DNA of 64,000 bases from Deltaproteobacteria bacterium UBA5205 (lineage in GTDB: Bacteria > Desulfobacterota > Syntrophorhabdia > Syntrophorhabdales > Syntrophorhabdaceae): contig DHVP01000023.1 in NCBI GenBank assembly GCA_002412715.1, positions 32,823-96,822 on the forward strand, given 5' to 3'. Both the position numbers and the translations under genes were made by a program. Under the pieces are notes generated by a model, which saw only the letters and a program-made list of their open reading frames with translations, was not told where the DNA came from and did not search any database. This document shows positions 1 through 8,779 of the stretch, in pieces (positions within the stretch are counted from its first letter, which is position 1; each line of letters starts with the position of its first letter).

Positions 1-1
1 G

Positions 2-1516
2 TACATCAAGAAGTATCTCAAAGGTTTTTTCGACATGGTCGTCATCGACGAGATCCAGGATTACAAGGCGGAGGGCACCTTGCAGGGCCGGGCGATGGGA
101 TCGCTCCTGACCTGCGTGAAATACACCCTGTGCCTCACTGGTACGCTCAACGGTGGGTATGCCGACGACCTCTTCCACCTTTTGTTTCGGATGGACCCTC
201 AATCCCTCAAGAGGGACGGTTTCAACCACGATTCATCGGCAAGTTTTCTCGCCACCTTTGGTACCCTCGAAAAAGTCAGGAAACTGGATGAAGAGGACAG
301 CCAGTACGGGCGGGGAAAGAAGAAAAAAGAGATTATCAGAAGGCGCCCGGGCGTTTCTCCCGTGGTGGTCGGAAAGTATCTCCTCAACAAGTCAGTGTTT
401 GTAAGGCTCGCGGACGTCATAGACGGTCTGCCGCCCTATTCTGAAAATGTGCTCTCGTATCGCATGAGTGCTCGACAACAAGAAGAATATGGGGATTTTG
501 AACTGTTGCTCAAGGACGCCGTCCAGAAGTATGGCATGCGGGCCCTTGCGGCGAAGCTGCAGGCATTGCTGTCATACCCGGATTCCTGTGTCGCTTTCGA
601 AGAAAGCGTTGCCATCAAAGACAGGGAAGGGGGGATAGCCGCGGTGATAGACGCCCCTCGGATAACGCTTCCTGAAAACGAACTGCTTCCGAAAGAAGAA
701 GATTTTCTCAGGATCGTGCAAGAAGAGAAGAAAGAGGGCCGGAAGGTCCTTTGCTACCTCACATTCACGAATTCGCGCGACATACGTCCGCGCCTGAAGG
801 AGATCCTCGAAAGGGAGGGCATCCGCGTCGGCATTCTCGACGCCTCCGTCCAACCGAAGAGAAGGGAGGCATGGGTCAAGAAACATGCCAGGGAATTCGA
901 TGTGCTCGTCTCCAACCCGGAGCTCGTGAAGACAGGTCTCGACCTGTACGATTTCCCCACCATCTATTTCTTCCAGACAGGCTACAACATTTTCACGCTC
1001 CGGCAGGCGGCCAGGAGGTCCTGGCGCATAGGTCAGAAGAAGCCGGTGCGGATATACTTTGCGGTCTACAAGGCGACCATGCAGGAAATAGCCATATCCC
1101 TGATCGCGAAGAAGCTGGAGGTGGCGCTCTTTGTCGAGGGCGACCTTCCGGAAGGCCTTGCGGAATATGGTTCCGATGTAGGTTCCATCGTCAACGAGAT
1201 GGGAAAGGCGCTCCTGGAGGGAAGCAATTACTCAGGAGCAGAAAAGGCATGGGCAAATTTCCGCAAGAGGGAGATCGAGGCGCAGCTCGGGATCTCCGGC
1301 AAGGAAAACATCTTCTATGACATTAACGATAAGAAGCCCAGGAAGCAGGCGACGAAAGAGGTCGTCGAACCGGCGAGGACGATTGTTAAAGAAAATGTTC
1401 TCGTCAAGGTGTCGCTCATCGAGGGCAAGAAGAAGAGCAGGTCGGTGGTGGAAGTGCGCTATGACGATCTGGACAATGTCGCGCAGGGCAAGCCTATTCA
1501 GTTCGCCCTGTTCTGA
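2..1516 (+). CDS. SNF2-like superfamily 2 helicase, C-terminal part (5' truncated by window edge)
   Basis: The frame is open to the left edge, so the true start lies outside the window; the first ATG at 35 is internal. The visible part begins just before the motif II box (VVIDEIQD) and includes a helicase C-terminal domain with VLCYLTF near residue 236 and motif VI QAARRSWRIGQ near residue 334, typical of SNF2/SF2 DNA translocases. The conserved DEIQ and R-x-x-R-x-GQ residues suggest an active ATPase. It is followed after 68 nt by a ParB-like gene in the same direction, as in plasmid or phage-like replication and maintenance operons. The exact substrate cannot be told from this fragment. Confidence 0.8.
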   Translation, partial: YIKKYLKGFFDMVVIDEIQDYKAEGTLQGRAMGSLLTCVKYTLCLTGTLNGGYADDLFHLLFRMDPQSLKRDGFNHDSSASFLATFGTLEKVRKLDEEDSQYGRGKKKKEIIRRRPGVSPVVVGKYLLNKSVFVRLADVIDGLPPYSENVLSYRMSARQQEEYGDFELLLKDAVQKYGMRALAAKLQALLSYPDSCVAFEESVAIKDREGGIAAVIDAPRITLPENELLPKEEDFLRIVQEEKKEGRKVLCYLTFTNSRDIRPRLKEILEREGIRVGILDASVQPKRREAWVKKHAREFDVLVSNPELVKTGLDLYDFPTIYFFQTGYNIFTLRQAARRSWRIGQKKPVRIYFAVYKATMQEIAISLIAKKLEVALFVEGDLPEGLAEYGSDVGSIVNEMGKALLEGSNYSGAEKAWANFRKREIEAQLGISGKENIFYDINDKKPRKQATKEVVEPARTIVKENVLVKVSLIEGKKKSRSVVEVRYDDLDNVAQGKPIQFALF

Positions 1517-1584
1517 AAATACCTTACCGCAAGAGGCCCCGGTACATTCGGAGCCTCTTGCTTTATCCCTAAGGAGGAAGTCTT

Positions 1585-2562
1585 ATGGCAACGGCCAAGA
1601 AAATCACCGCAGCCGATTATCCTGTGCCTACGTACGGGGTCACTGCGGAAAAAACAGTACGACATTTCGATTGCATCTCCTACAGTAAATGCCTCAGCAT
1701 TGTTTCAAACACCAAGAAAGCCACGGGTTTCTGCTGTGAAGGGTGCACTGGATATCAGACAGGGAACGGCGCCGTAGAAACGCCGGCGGCCACGATCTTC
1801 CCGTTGAGAAAGCCCTACGAGGTCAGAGAGATACCGGTGGACCAGATATTTCTTAATGTAACCCTGGAAGAGGCCATGTACAAGTCAATCTCTGCGTCAT
1901 TGAAGACGATCAAGGAGATCTTTCAGCCTCCCATACTCCTCGAAAACGGCCGAGACAGGTACTTGTGTTATGCCGGCAGGCGCAGGGTCTATGCAGCAAG
2001 GAGCGAAGGCCTGCAGTCGATAGAATGTAAGGTCTTTTCCAAGGGGACCCCGGAGAAACTGATGCGTCTCTACGAGTTCGCCGAAAATATGGTCAGAAAG
2101 ACCAATCCGGGTTCTGAAGCGGAGTCTCTCGCATATCTCATATCCACCCACAAGTGGACAGACAGGGAAACCTCGGAGAAGCTCGGGGTGCCGATGTGCC
2201 AGATAAGTGCCCGGCTTAAGCTTCTCAAGCTCATACCGGGCTACTTCAAAATGCTCAAGGAGGGCAAGATCACTCTGGAGGCCGCGAACAAACTGTGCAA
2301 TCTTCCGGAGGAAAAGCAGAACGAACTCTTTGCGAACGGCGAAACATCCCTCAAGGAGATCAAAGAGACCAGCCGTTCGGTCAAGCTCGATTCATTGCTT
2401 GAAAAAGACGAGCTGTTCTCCCTGCCTTCCAACAGGAAGGACAGGCTGGACGAGGTGAAAGACCGGCTCCAGGCCGTGATCAACACCACAAAAGGGGACA
2501 CCGGGCTATTGAACCAGGCGCTCAATCTCATAGAGGCCTTCCAGACCGGGGGTGCTTCATGA
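1585..2562 (+). CDS. ParB/Spo0J-like nuclease-domain protein
   Basis: This 325-residue protein has a ParB N-terminal domain at about residues 75-160: VREIPVDQIFLN, a PPILLENG segment and the GRRR box (GERR in classical ParB) near residue 131. A helix-turn-helix region follows (TDRETSEKLGVPMCQISARLKLL) and a helical C-terminus. ParB proteins bind centromere-like sites and hydrolyse CTP; the family also includes regulators. The first 70 residues hold several cysteines (CCEGCTGYQ), unusual for ParB. The ATG is preceded by AAGGAGG. A second ParB-like protein is encoded at 24249; no ParA is visible here. Confidence 0.75.
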   Translation: MATAKKITAADYPVPTYGVTAEKTVRHFDCISYSKCLSIVSNTKKATGFCCEGCTGYQTGNGAVETPAATIFPLRKPYEVREIPVDQIFLNVTLEEAMYKSISASLKTIKEIFQPPILLENGRDRYLCYAGRRRVYAARSEGLQSIECKVFSKGTPEKLMRLYEFAENMVRKTNPGSEAESLAYLISTHKWTDRETSEKLGVPMCQISARLKLLKLIPGYFKMLKEGKITLEAANKLCNLPEEKQNELFANGETSLKEIKETSRSVKLDSLLEKDELFSLPSNRKDRLDEVKDRLQAVINTTKGDTGLLNQALNLIEAFQTGGAS

Positions 2563-3200
2563 GGCGCGGGTGCGGAACGAGAAAGCCCGGAGGCGTTTAC
2601 ATATGTTGTGGCCTCAGTCCTTTCGGTGTGCCCCTCGATCATTTCATCATAGATCCTCCACTCGCTCACGAGGGAACCACCACGAGAGCGCCTATCGTAT
2701 TTGAGAAGGATGGCCACAATCACCTCCTGTTCTGGGTAGGCGAGCAGTTCTATCCCTATCCGTCCGACTTCATCGAAGAGGTCAGGAGGTTCGGGGCATC
2801 CAAAAGGGTGGCCATCTCTTTCCCCATAGAGAGACTCGATGAAGGCTCCATGATGTTCTTCGTTCACAGGAAGGCGATAATCGAACATTATCAAGGCCTA
2901 CCCGAACCGCAATACTGCCCGAAAGACAATCCGTCCCACAGGAACAACATGGAATACTGTATCGGCCATTCATATCAGATTGCCCCGGCAAATCAGGGAG
3001 ACGGAAGGAGACAGATCGGCGATACCATCTATGAGGTCTACCCTGCGGACGCTGGGGCTACAGGCGGCCTGGAGTTCAAACCGGGGGTATTTCTCAGGCT
3101 CCCGGTCACTCATATAGACCACGTCCTGAAAAATGGCCAGCCACACCCGTCTATACGGAACAAGGAGACGAAAGTACCGGTTAACTACACCGACGAATGA
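2559..3200 (+). CDS. Hypothetical protein, last gene of the helicase-ParB operon
   Basis: The start overlaps the ParB-like stop by 4 nt (ATGA), so translation is probably coupled. The 213-residue product is soluble, with no signal peptide or membrane segment; it has scattered Cys and His residues (YICCGL near the start, QYCPKDN, EYCIGHSYQ). I do not recognise a family. An intrinsic terminator follows immediately, so this is the last gene of the transcript. Confidence 0.6.
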   Translation: MRRGCGTRKPGGVYICCGLSPFGVPLDHFIIDPPLAHEGTTTRAPIVFEKDGHNHLLFWVGEQFYPYPSDFIEEVRRFGASKRVAISFPIERLDEGSMMFFVHRKAIIEHYQGLPEPQYCPKDNPSHRNNMEYCIGHSYQIAPANQGDGRRQIGDTIYEVYPADAGATGGLEFKPGVFLRLPVTHIDHVLKNGQPHPSIRNKETKVPVNYTDE

Positions 3201-3217
3201 AGGAGTAGCGATGTTAC

Positions 3218-3247
3218 AAGGGTCCCCTTTGGGGGGCCTTTTTTTTC
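3218..3247 (+). terminator. Rho-independent terminator after the ParB operon
   Basis: A GC-rich hairpin (GGGTCCCC, loop TTT, GGGGGGCC) is followed by a run of eight T residues, 17 nt after the stop codon of the preceding gene. Confidence 0.8.
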
Positions 3248-3503
3248 ATCTGGTGCTAATCAATGCTATTGATAACTTTTCAAAAACGATAACGAGGTTA
3301 TTGCAAACAACATGTAATGTTTCATGCGGCAATTGTCACCATGCAAAGCGCGTAATAATGAGCGTTTTTTGTGGACTCGATCGAGACCAAGTCATCAATA
3401 GACCTGGAATTCCTCGGTTTGCCTTCGCTGGGCAAAAGCCTTAAAATGCGACAAAACGCTTTTAGGAAACTTATTGACTTTTGGTATTCCTAGTTACAGA
3501 ATA
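3248..3503. other. Intergenic stretch without supported gene
   Basis: About 250 AT-rich bases between the operon terminator and the STAND defence gene. Short frames exist but none has a convincing ribosome-binding site. The base composition already resembles the downstream cargo gene, so the left border of the inserted cargo probably lies here. Confidence 0.4.
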
Positions 3504-3524
3504 ACAACATAATTATAATGTTGT
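3504..3524 (+). promoter_or_regulatory. Dyad operator candidate upstream of the STAND gene
   Basis: A perfect 7-bp inverted repeat (ACAACAT, 7-nt spacer, ATGTTGT) lies 19 nt before the ATG at 3544, overlapping the expected promoter region. It could be a repressor site; no cognate regulator is adjacent. Confidence 0.35.
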
Positions 3525-3543
3525 AATTCAATCAGGAGAACTT

Positions 3544-6249
3544 ATGACAGTTAGAAGACATCTCCTTATCTTTGTGCCTGAGTCGTGGCAGAATAACGAA
3601 AAAGGAAATTTTTTTGAACGGTTCATCTCCGAAATTCTAAGTCCACTGCGGTTCGATGTTGTTGCACAGTTGAGAGTTACAGGCATGGAAATTGATCTCT
3701 TGGCCAAAGCAAAGGATCAACCACGAACAGTCCTCGTCGAATGCAAGGCTTACCGCGATCTTCTACCATCGGACGCCATCTCAAAACTATTGGGAAATGT
3801 GGCAATCAGAAAAGCGGATGAAGGTTGGCTATTCAGCACAAGTGATTTTACAAAGGATGGCAGGGGACAATGGGAGGAAATCCAAAACGACTCAGACCTG
3901 AGAAAGAAATTTACTTGGTATTCCCCTGAAAGAATTATCGAGGTGTTGATCAGCCAGAAATCTGTTATCGATCCGGTATCTTTATCGTACCACTTGACAC
4001 AATACGATGTTGGTGATTGGACTCTCATTGTGTCGCCATCCGGAGTTTTTTGGCTGGTTGAACTGATCGAAGATGGTATCCCCGCAAGGTATTGTGTTTT
4101 TGAGGCCAGAGAGGGGCGCCCGGCCAATAGACGAAATGCCAGTGATATTGTGCAAGTGTCACCGAGATTCAGTTCGCTAGTATATCACGAAATTGAAGGT
4201 GCTGCCGAATATGCGACGGAAACCAGAATTCAAAGAGCCCCGGTGGCCAAAGTCATTTCTGGTGACTCTTGGGAGGATCCTAGACCCGCTAGGCCCATCG
4301 ATTTCGTAGGCAGAGACGACACTATTAGAGACTTATTGGAATTTATCAATCAAGTTCGTGACGGTAATTCGTCAACGAGGACTTTTGCTATTGTGGGGCC
4401 GAGTGGATGGGGAAAGAGTTCGCTAATCCTGACAATTGGTGATGTTCTCAAGAAAAGATATCAGTCAACTATTTCGGTCACTGCTGTCGATACAAGGTCG
4501 GCGACCAATTCTGCTTTTGTTAGTGAATCGATAAGGCTTGCTTTTTTGGATGCAGCCAGTATCGGGCTGATACCGCAATTATTCAAGTTTAACATCTTGA
4601 GTCTCAGAGACCCATTAGAGTCACCAGATTTTAGGGACGCCATTGAAATACTACGAGGCAAGTCCTGTTGTGTAGTTCTCATTTTTGATCAGTTCGAAGA
4701 ATTGTTTGCGAGGGAAGACTTGTTTGACATTTTTAGTGCTATTCGAGAGTTGAGCCTAGACATTGATGCTAGACAAGCTCCCTTAGTTCTGGGTTTTGCT
4801 TGGAAGACCGATATTTCTCTGCCCCAGCAACACCCGGCATACTATTTATGGCACCAACTCGCCGACAGGAGAAAATCATTTAATGTTCGAGAGTTTGGTA
4901 GCAAAGACATAAAGAAGATTATTTATAAAGCACAAAGAGCACTCAGCAAGAAGTTGTCTGCCGCACTCAAGGCCAGACTATTGGAGCAATGTCAGGGATT
5001 TCCATGGTTACTCAAGAAGCTGTTGGTGCACGTTCTTCAAAGAGTCTCTAAGACGGAGTCACAATATTTATTGCTTGAGCGCGAATTAGATATTGAACAA
5101 TTGTTTAAAGAAGATCTTCTCCTTTTAGGTGAAGAACAGCTAAGGTGCTTGGAATATGTTGCTGCCAGAGGCCCTGTCAACGTTGCTGAGGTTGAACAAA
5201 ATTTCAGCAGAGATGTAACAAATTACCTAATCAACTCACATTTAATAATTCGGTCTGGAATGAACTATGTTGTTTACTGGGACATTTTCCGTGACTATCT
5301 AAATGAGAAAAAAGTTCCGTATATCCCATGGACAAGAACATTCCAGAGTGGTCCGTCAGGAGCCTATCGTGCCTTAGAAGTTCTATCGGAACTTGGTTCT
5401 GCTTTAGGAACAGAGTTGGCTGAAAAAATAGGAAACACCTTTTTTAATCTGGCCGGTGACCTCCTAGCTTTGCAGTTGGTTGAGCTGGACGGTAATGGTC
5501 GCTACACTATTACCAGGCATCTGAGCGAACTCACGCCTTCATCTGTTTCGAAATTTGTTCAAGGTCAGTTTAGAAAGCATACAATTGTAAGGGAGATCAT
5601 ATCAAAGTGGGAAAAAGACAAGCTGGTAAGTGTGGAAAACTGGAATTCTTTCTTTACAGAAGCACATCCGAGAACTACAGATTTTTCAAGAGAAACTATT
5701 AAGACGTATGCAGGCAATTTGAAGAACTGGCTAATATTCTCTGGGCTTCTAGGATTGAAGGGAAACGTGATGTATCGACCGACAGATGGTGAACCAGAAA
5801 TGGGACACCTGCCATCGATGAAAGTCGCCATAGGAACTTTCCTCGGTACCTCGTCTCCCAAGAGGTTGAATGAGCTTTTAGCATTATTGCAGCAAGAGAA
5901 AGGTGGTCTTGGTAGGAAATTCCTAGAAGCGAAGGGATTAAGGAACACAATTTCTGATGGGCTGGCACTTGGTATACTACGCGTGAATCCAAACAGAACT
6001 ATTTCTATAAAAGACCCAAATGAAGATCTGACACAGCTGATAAATCATATCAAATCGGAAGTCCTCCAAGCAGAGGCGGTGAAGATAATAGGATCCATTC
6101 CAGACTTGGATGAAGCCGCCAAGCGACTGAATGAGCAAATGGGCTCCGGATGGAAGGACACCTCGGCAAAAAGATATGCGGCTGGCCTAAAGAGGTATTT
6201 TAAGTGGGCAAACTCCTCTTCTCCCTACTCAACCACCACCTTCAGGTGA
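3544..6249 (+). CDS. Mrr-like nuclease fused to STAND NTPase (probable phage-defence protein)
   Basis: The 901-residue protein starts with a restriction-endonuclease-like (Mrr/NERD type) domain at about residues 20-130, with EIDLLAKAK and VLVECKAYRD providing the E/D...ExK core. A STAND-type P-loop ATPase follows: a VGRDDTI entry motif, Walker A GPSGWGKSS near residue 284 and Walker B LIFDQFEELF near residue 378, the DQFEELF signature of the nSTAND1 group. The rest is helical; the last 30 residues (WKDTSAKRYAAGLKRYFKWA) resemble a SAM-like DNA-binding helix bundle. This order of nuclease effector, STAND switch and C-terminal sensor matches Avs-like immune proteins. It is AT-rich against its neighbours and stands alone, consistent with acquired cargo. 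Phage sensing is inferred. Confidence 0.75.
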   Translation: MTVRRHLLIFVPESWQNNEKGNFFERFISEILSPLRFDVVAQLRVTGMEIDLLAKAKDQPRTVLVECKAYRDLLPSDAISKLLGNVAIRKADEGWLFSTSDFTKDGRGQWEEIQNDSDLRKKFTWYSPERIIEVLISQKSVIDPVSLSYHLTQYDVGDWTLIVSPSGVFWLVELIEDGIPARYCVFEAREGRPANRRNASDIVQVSPRFSSLVYHEIEGAAEYATETRIQRAPVAKVISGDSWEDPRPARPIDFVGRDDTIRDLLEFINQVRDGNSSTRTFAIVGPSGWGKSSLILTIGDVLKKRYQSTISVTAVDTRSATNSAFVSESIRLAFLDAASIGLIPQLFKFNILSLRDPLESPDFRDAIEILRGKSCCVVLIFDQFEELFAREDLFDIFSAIRELSLDIDARQAPLVLGFAWKTDISLPQQHPAYYLWHQLADRRKSFNVREFGSKDIKKIIYKAQRALSKKLSAALKARLLEQCQGFPWLLKKLLVHVLQRVSKTESQYLLLERELDIEQLFKEDLLLLGEEQLRCLEYVAARGPVNVAEVEQNFSRDVTNYLINSHLIIRSGMNYVVYWDIFRDYLNEKKVPYIPWTRTFQSGPSGAYRALEVLSELGSALGTELAEKIGNTFFNLAGDLLALQLVELDGNGRYTITRHLSELTPSSVSKFVQGQFRKHTIVREIISKWEKDKLVSVENWNSFFTEAHPRTTDFSRETIKTYAGNLKNWLIFSGLLGLKGNVMYRPTDGEPEMGHLPSMKVAIGTFLGTSSPKRLNELLALLQQEKGGLGRKFLEAKGLRNTISDGLALGILRVNPNRTISIKDPNEDLTQLINHIKSEVLQAEAVKIIGSIPDLDEAAKRLNEQMGSGWKDTSAKRYAAGLKRYFKWANSSSPYSTTTFR

Positions 6250-6577
6250 ATTAAGATGACTTGATCAGGATCAAATCCCCAAGCCGATGGAAAATGTTGT
6301 TATATGGAGCTTTCTATCCGTAACTCCTATCCTTCGCCTCTCTATCATTACCGCTTTGTAAGCAGTGCTCAATGTAGCGATGAAAACCCGTTGCGGGTGC
6401 GGCTGTGCACGGATTCGTTTGCAACGATTCGCAGGGCTTATAACTCCACCGGCAAGATTCCTCTCTTTCGGCGGACGGGAGGGCCAACAGAAAACGACGA
6501 AGCGTCTGCTGATATCTTCTGAGGTCATTGAATTCTTGGCTATATTGCTTCCGTCCAGGTTTTGGCCTTCAAGAAGA
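6250..6577. other. Intergenic stretch after the STAND gene
   Basis: About 330 bases with no convincing gene: the short frames here lack ribosome-binding sites. It holds a small perfect dyad (TTGATC-AG-GATCAA at 6261-6274) and then the repeated promoter-like motif at 6578. Confidence 0.4.
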
Positions 6578-6618
6578 AGTAATATTCTTTCAGATTAGTA
6601 TCTTCATTAGACCACGAA
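6578..6618 (+). promoter_or_regulatory. Element-wide repeated motif, full-length copy 1
   Basis: AGTAATAT is followed 23 nt after AGTAATA by TAGAC, within TATCTTCATTAGAC and then CGAA. It lies 140 nt upstream of the primase/ArdC operon and points towards it. Full-length relatives lie at 16805, 52389, 56636 and 60820. Confidence 0.6.
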
Positions 6619-6758
6619 CAGGCCCACCATTCCGGGTATCAATAACAATCGTTCTGCCAACAGTTCTCTCATGAAAGTCATCCAGGCTTAAAAGGCCGAC
6701 CATAACGGATTTTACGGGACAGTTGCGCCGAAATCAAACACCTTTACAAGGAGGCTAT

Positions 6759-7538
6759 ATGAAAGCGGTTGCCGTGAGCAACACGATATATCCAGACAGC
6801 TATGCCACATCAAGCGGGCACAGGGACAAGAGACTCGAAGAACTGTCATATTGCATGTCTCAAATTGATGAGCAGGTAGCTCATATTGGCAGGATTATCC
6901 GCTCTTCCGAACCCGTACCGGCGGCTCTTTTCAAGGACTCGCCGTTTCTCACTGCCAACGAAAAGAAAAAAATCCTCCATGATTGGAACAAGTTCATAAA
7001 GAACGGTTACGCGTGGAGTTGCTTCACCGACAGGATCTACAAGCACCTCAGCCTTCATTGCGGCTACATCGCGCATTTCAACCGCATCGGCTTCTATCAG
7101 ACATACTGGCGCGAAGACGTGCCCGCTCTCGCAAAAGAGCGGAACATGGCGGTGCGGCCGGTGCCGGAAGTCTTTTACAACTGGGTGCCCTTTCTGGCGC
7201 AGTACACCGTACGTCGTGATTACGACGACGTGAACATCGCAATGATGTACTCGTTGCGCTCCAGTCTCATTGCCCTGCGAAAGGAGCTGGAAAATGAGGT
7301 TATCCGCCTTTTCCATACCGAGATCAACTGCAGGTCAGACCTGGCGCACGAAAGGAAAGACCACATCGGGCGACTCATCGACGACCTCAGGTCGCAGATC
7401 GAAGTCCTGGAGAAAGAGCGGGAGCAGATGAATCCGGAAGGGTACGCCGGCAAGCGCGTTTCCCATTACAGGGAGCTCTTCCCGTTCATGGATGAGGAAT
7501 CCTTTTCAATAAAGGGTCTCGCCAGCAATCTCTTTTAG
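6759..7538 (+). CDS. Hypothetical protein, first gene of the primase-ArdC operon
   Basis: I start the gene at the ATG preceded by AAGGAGG rather than at the in-frame ATG 36 nt upstream, which has no ribosome-binding site. The 259-residue product is charged and mostly helical, with a likely coiled coil in its last third (ERKDHIGRLIDDLRSQIEV). There is no signal peptide and no recognised domain. It opens a compact operon (small membrane protein, primase, small basic protein, ArdC-like protein) that runs behind the repeated motif at 6578. Confidence 0.65.
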   Translation: MKAVAVSNTIYPDSYATSSGHRDKRLEELSYCMSQIDEQVAHIGRIIRSSEPVPAALFKDSPFLTANEKKKILHDWNKFIKNGYAWSCFTDRIYKHLSLHCGYIAHFNRIGFYQTYWREDVPALAKERNMAVRPVPEVFYNWVPFLAQYTVRRDYDDVNIAMMYSLRSSLIALRKELENEVIRLFHTEINCRSDLAHERKDHIGRLIDDLRSQIEVLEKEREQMNPEGYAGKRVSHYRELFPFMDEESFSIKGLASNLF

Positions 7539-7548
7539 GGGGTAGCCG

Positions 7549-7680
7549 GTGAATCAGCTAATCACAAAAATACGGCGCTTTGATCCGTCATGGCTGTTTC
7601 TCGTCGCGGCCGCGGCGTTCGCGGTCATTTACTTGACGACGGGAATCATTAGATATCTCGCGCTATGGAGGTTCGCATGA
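7549..7680 (+). CDS. Small single-span membrane protein (43 aa)
   Basis: A GTG-started frame begins 10 nt after the previous stop, with GGGGGTAGCC upstream. After a short basic N-terminus it encodes one hydrophobic span (SWLFLVAAAAFAVIYLTTGI). Its TGA overlaps the ATG of the primase gene (ATGA), which argues for a real, coupled gene. Its function is unknown; it may be an accessory membrane peptide or simply couple translation of the primase. Confidence 0.5.
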   Translation: MNQLITKIRRFDPSWLFLVAAAAFAVIYLTTGIIRYLALWRFA

Positions 7681-8636
7681 GAGGTGTTCGCTTAACGGAT
7701 GATGACAAGAGACAACTGAAGCAACTGGACTTAAGACGGTTCATGGAAGACAACCTCGGCTACGAATGTAAGGCCCGCTCGGGCGGTATCAGCTATTACG
7801 TTTCCCCTTTCCGCCCCGAGAAAGAACCATCGTTCACTGTCAGCTACTACAAGGGTGAATGGCGCTGGCGCGACTGGGGCGGCGATGAAGACAAGGATCG
7901 CGGCGACATCTTCGCCCTTGTCATGAGGGTCTGGAATGTGGAGTTTATGGAGGCGGCAAGGATGCTCCTCGCGAGCGAATTTCCGTCCGACTACTACCGG
8001 CGCGAAACGGAGGCCGAAGCGTTCGACAAAGAAAGAAAGGTATCCGTGGCACGAACGATATACGCGAGGATTCTCAAGGTGAACAACCTATCCACCGTCC
8101 AGTCGTATTTCCAAAGTAAAGGGGTCAACTATCATTTTCAGATGGGTTGCGCCCTCCACAATAGTTTCAAGGACAAAAAGGTCTATGTGGCCATCCCGCT
8201 GCCTTCCCCCTGGAACATGAGGGGTCTGGAAATGCGGGAGATCCGGGGCACGGCAAGGAAGACTCTCGGGGAGAAGACGCTCTGGCAACTCAGGCGCGAC
8301 CCCAGAAGACTCCTGGTCAGCGAAAGCGTCCTCGACTGTCTGGCCGGGGAGATCATCCTCGGTGACAACACCATGTCACTCTGCTCCATCAACGGGGTCA
8401 CGAACGTCATGCAGCTCCGCGAATATCTCAGGAACAACAGGCCCGACGAGGTCTACCTCGCCTTTGACAATGACCCGGCCGGAATAACGGCCCGGGACAA
8501 GGCGGTGGAGATAATCTCGGAAACCGGCGCGGAAATCGTCTATGTCGAGGACCACTTTGTCGCCGGCGTTAAGGACCTTCACAGGTTGTTGCAGAAAGAA
8601 CTCGGTCTACAAACCGCACAAGGAGAATGCTCATGA
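7677..8636 (+). CDS. DnaG-type primase-like protein with Toprim domain
   Basis: The N-terminal 110 residues resemble a CHC2-type primase domain (SPFRPEKEPSFTVSYYKGEWRW, then GDIFALVMRVWNVEFMEAARML) but lack the zinc-binding Cys/His set. A Toprim domain follows, with the catalytic glutamate in LLVSESVLDCL near residue 215 and the DxD pair in LAFDNDPAG near residue 262. Such proteins prime DNA synthesis or act as transfer or replication primases. I choose the ATG at 7677, which has GGAGG 5 nt upstream and overlaps the previous stop; an in-frame ATG at 7665 is possible. At 319 residues it is shorter than chromosomal DnaG and has no helicase-binding domain. Confidence 0.75.
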   Translation: MRGVRLTDDDKRQLKQLDLRRFMEDNLGYECKARSGGISYYVSPFRPEKEPSFTVSYYKGEWRWRDWGGDEDKDRGDIFALVMRVWNVEFMEAARMLLASEFPSDYYRRETEAEAFDKERKVSVARTIYARILKVNNLSTVQSYFQSKGVNYHFQMGCALHNSFKDKKVYVAIPLPSPWNMRGLEMREIRGTARKTLGEKTLWQLRRDPRRLLVSESVLDCLAGEIILGDNTMSLCSINGVTNVMQLREYLRNNRPDEVYLAFDNDPAGITARDKAVEIISETGAEIVYVEDHFVAGVKDLHRLLQKELGLQTAQGECS

Positions 8637-8779
8637 GACGCTATTACCATTCCAAACGGTTGCCTCTGCCCCACAGGCCCTCCCGCCCTCAAGAGTCGAA
8701 GAAGGGCAAGCGCGGCTATTCGCGGGCAGCCGAGAAGCATAAACTGTTCAATCTCATAAGGAGGAGGGAACTGTCATGA
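8633..8779 (+). CDS. Small highly basic protein (48 aa)
   Basis: This 48-residue frame overlaps the primase stop (ATGA) at its start and the ArdC-like start (ATGA) at its end, and has AGGAGAA upstream. The double coupling makes it a likely real gene. The product is rich in Arg and Lys (about one third of residues) with no acidic cluster, so nucleic-acid binding is possible. No family is recognised. Confidence 0.5.
   Translation: MRRYYHSKRLPLPHRPSRPQESKKGKRGYSRAAEKHKLFNLIRRRELS

Noticed and set aside
6304..6522. Short plus-strand frames between the STAND gene and the primase operon
   Set aside because: Several overlapping frames, none with a ribosome-binding site or protein-like composition.
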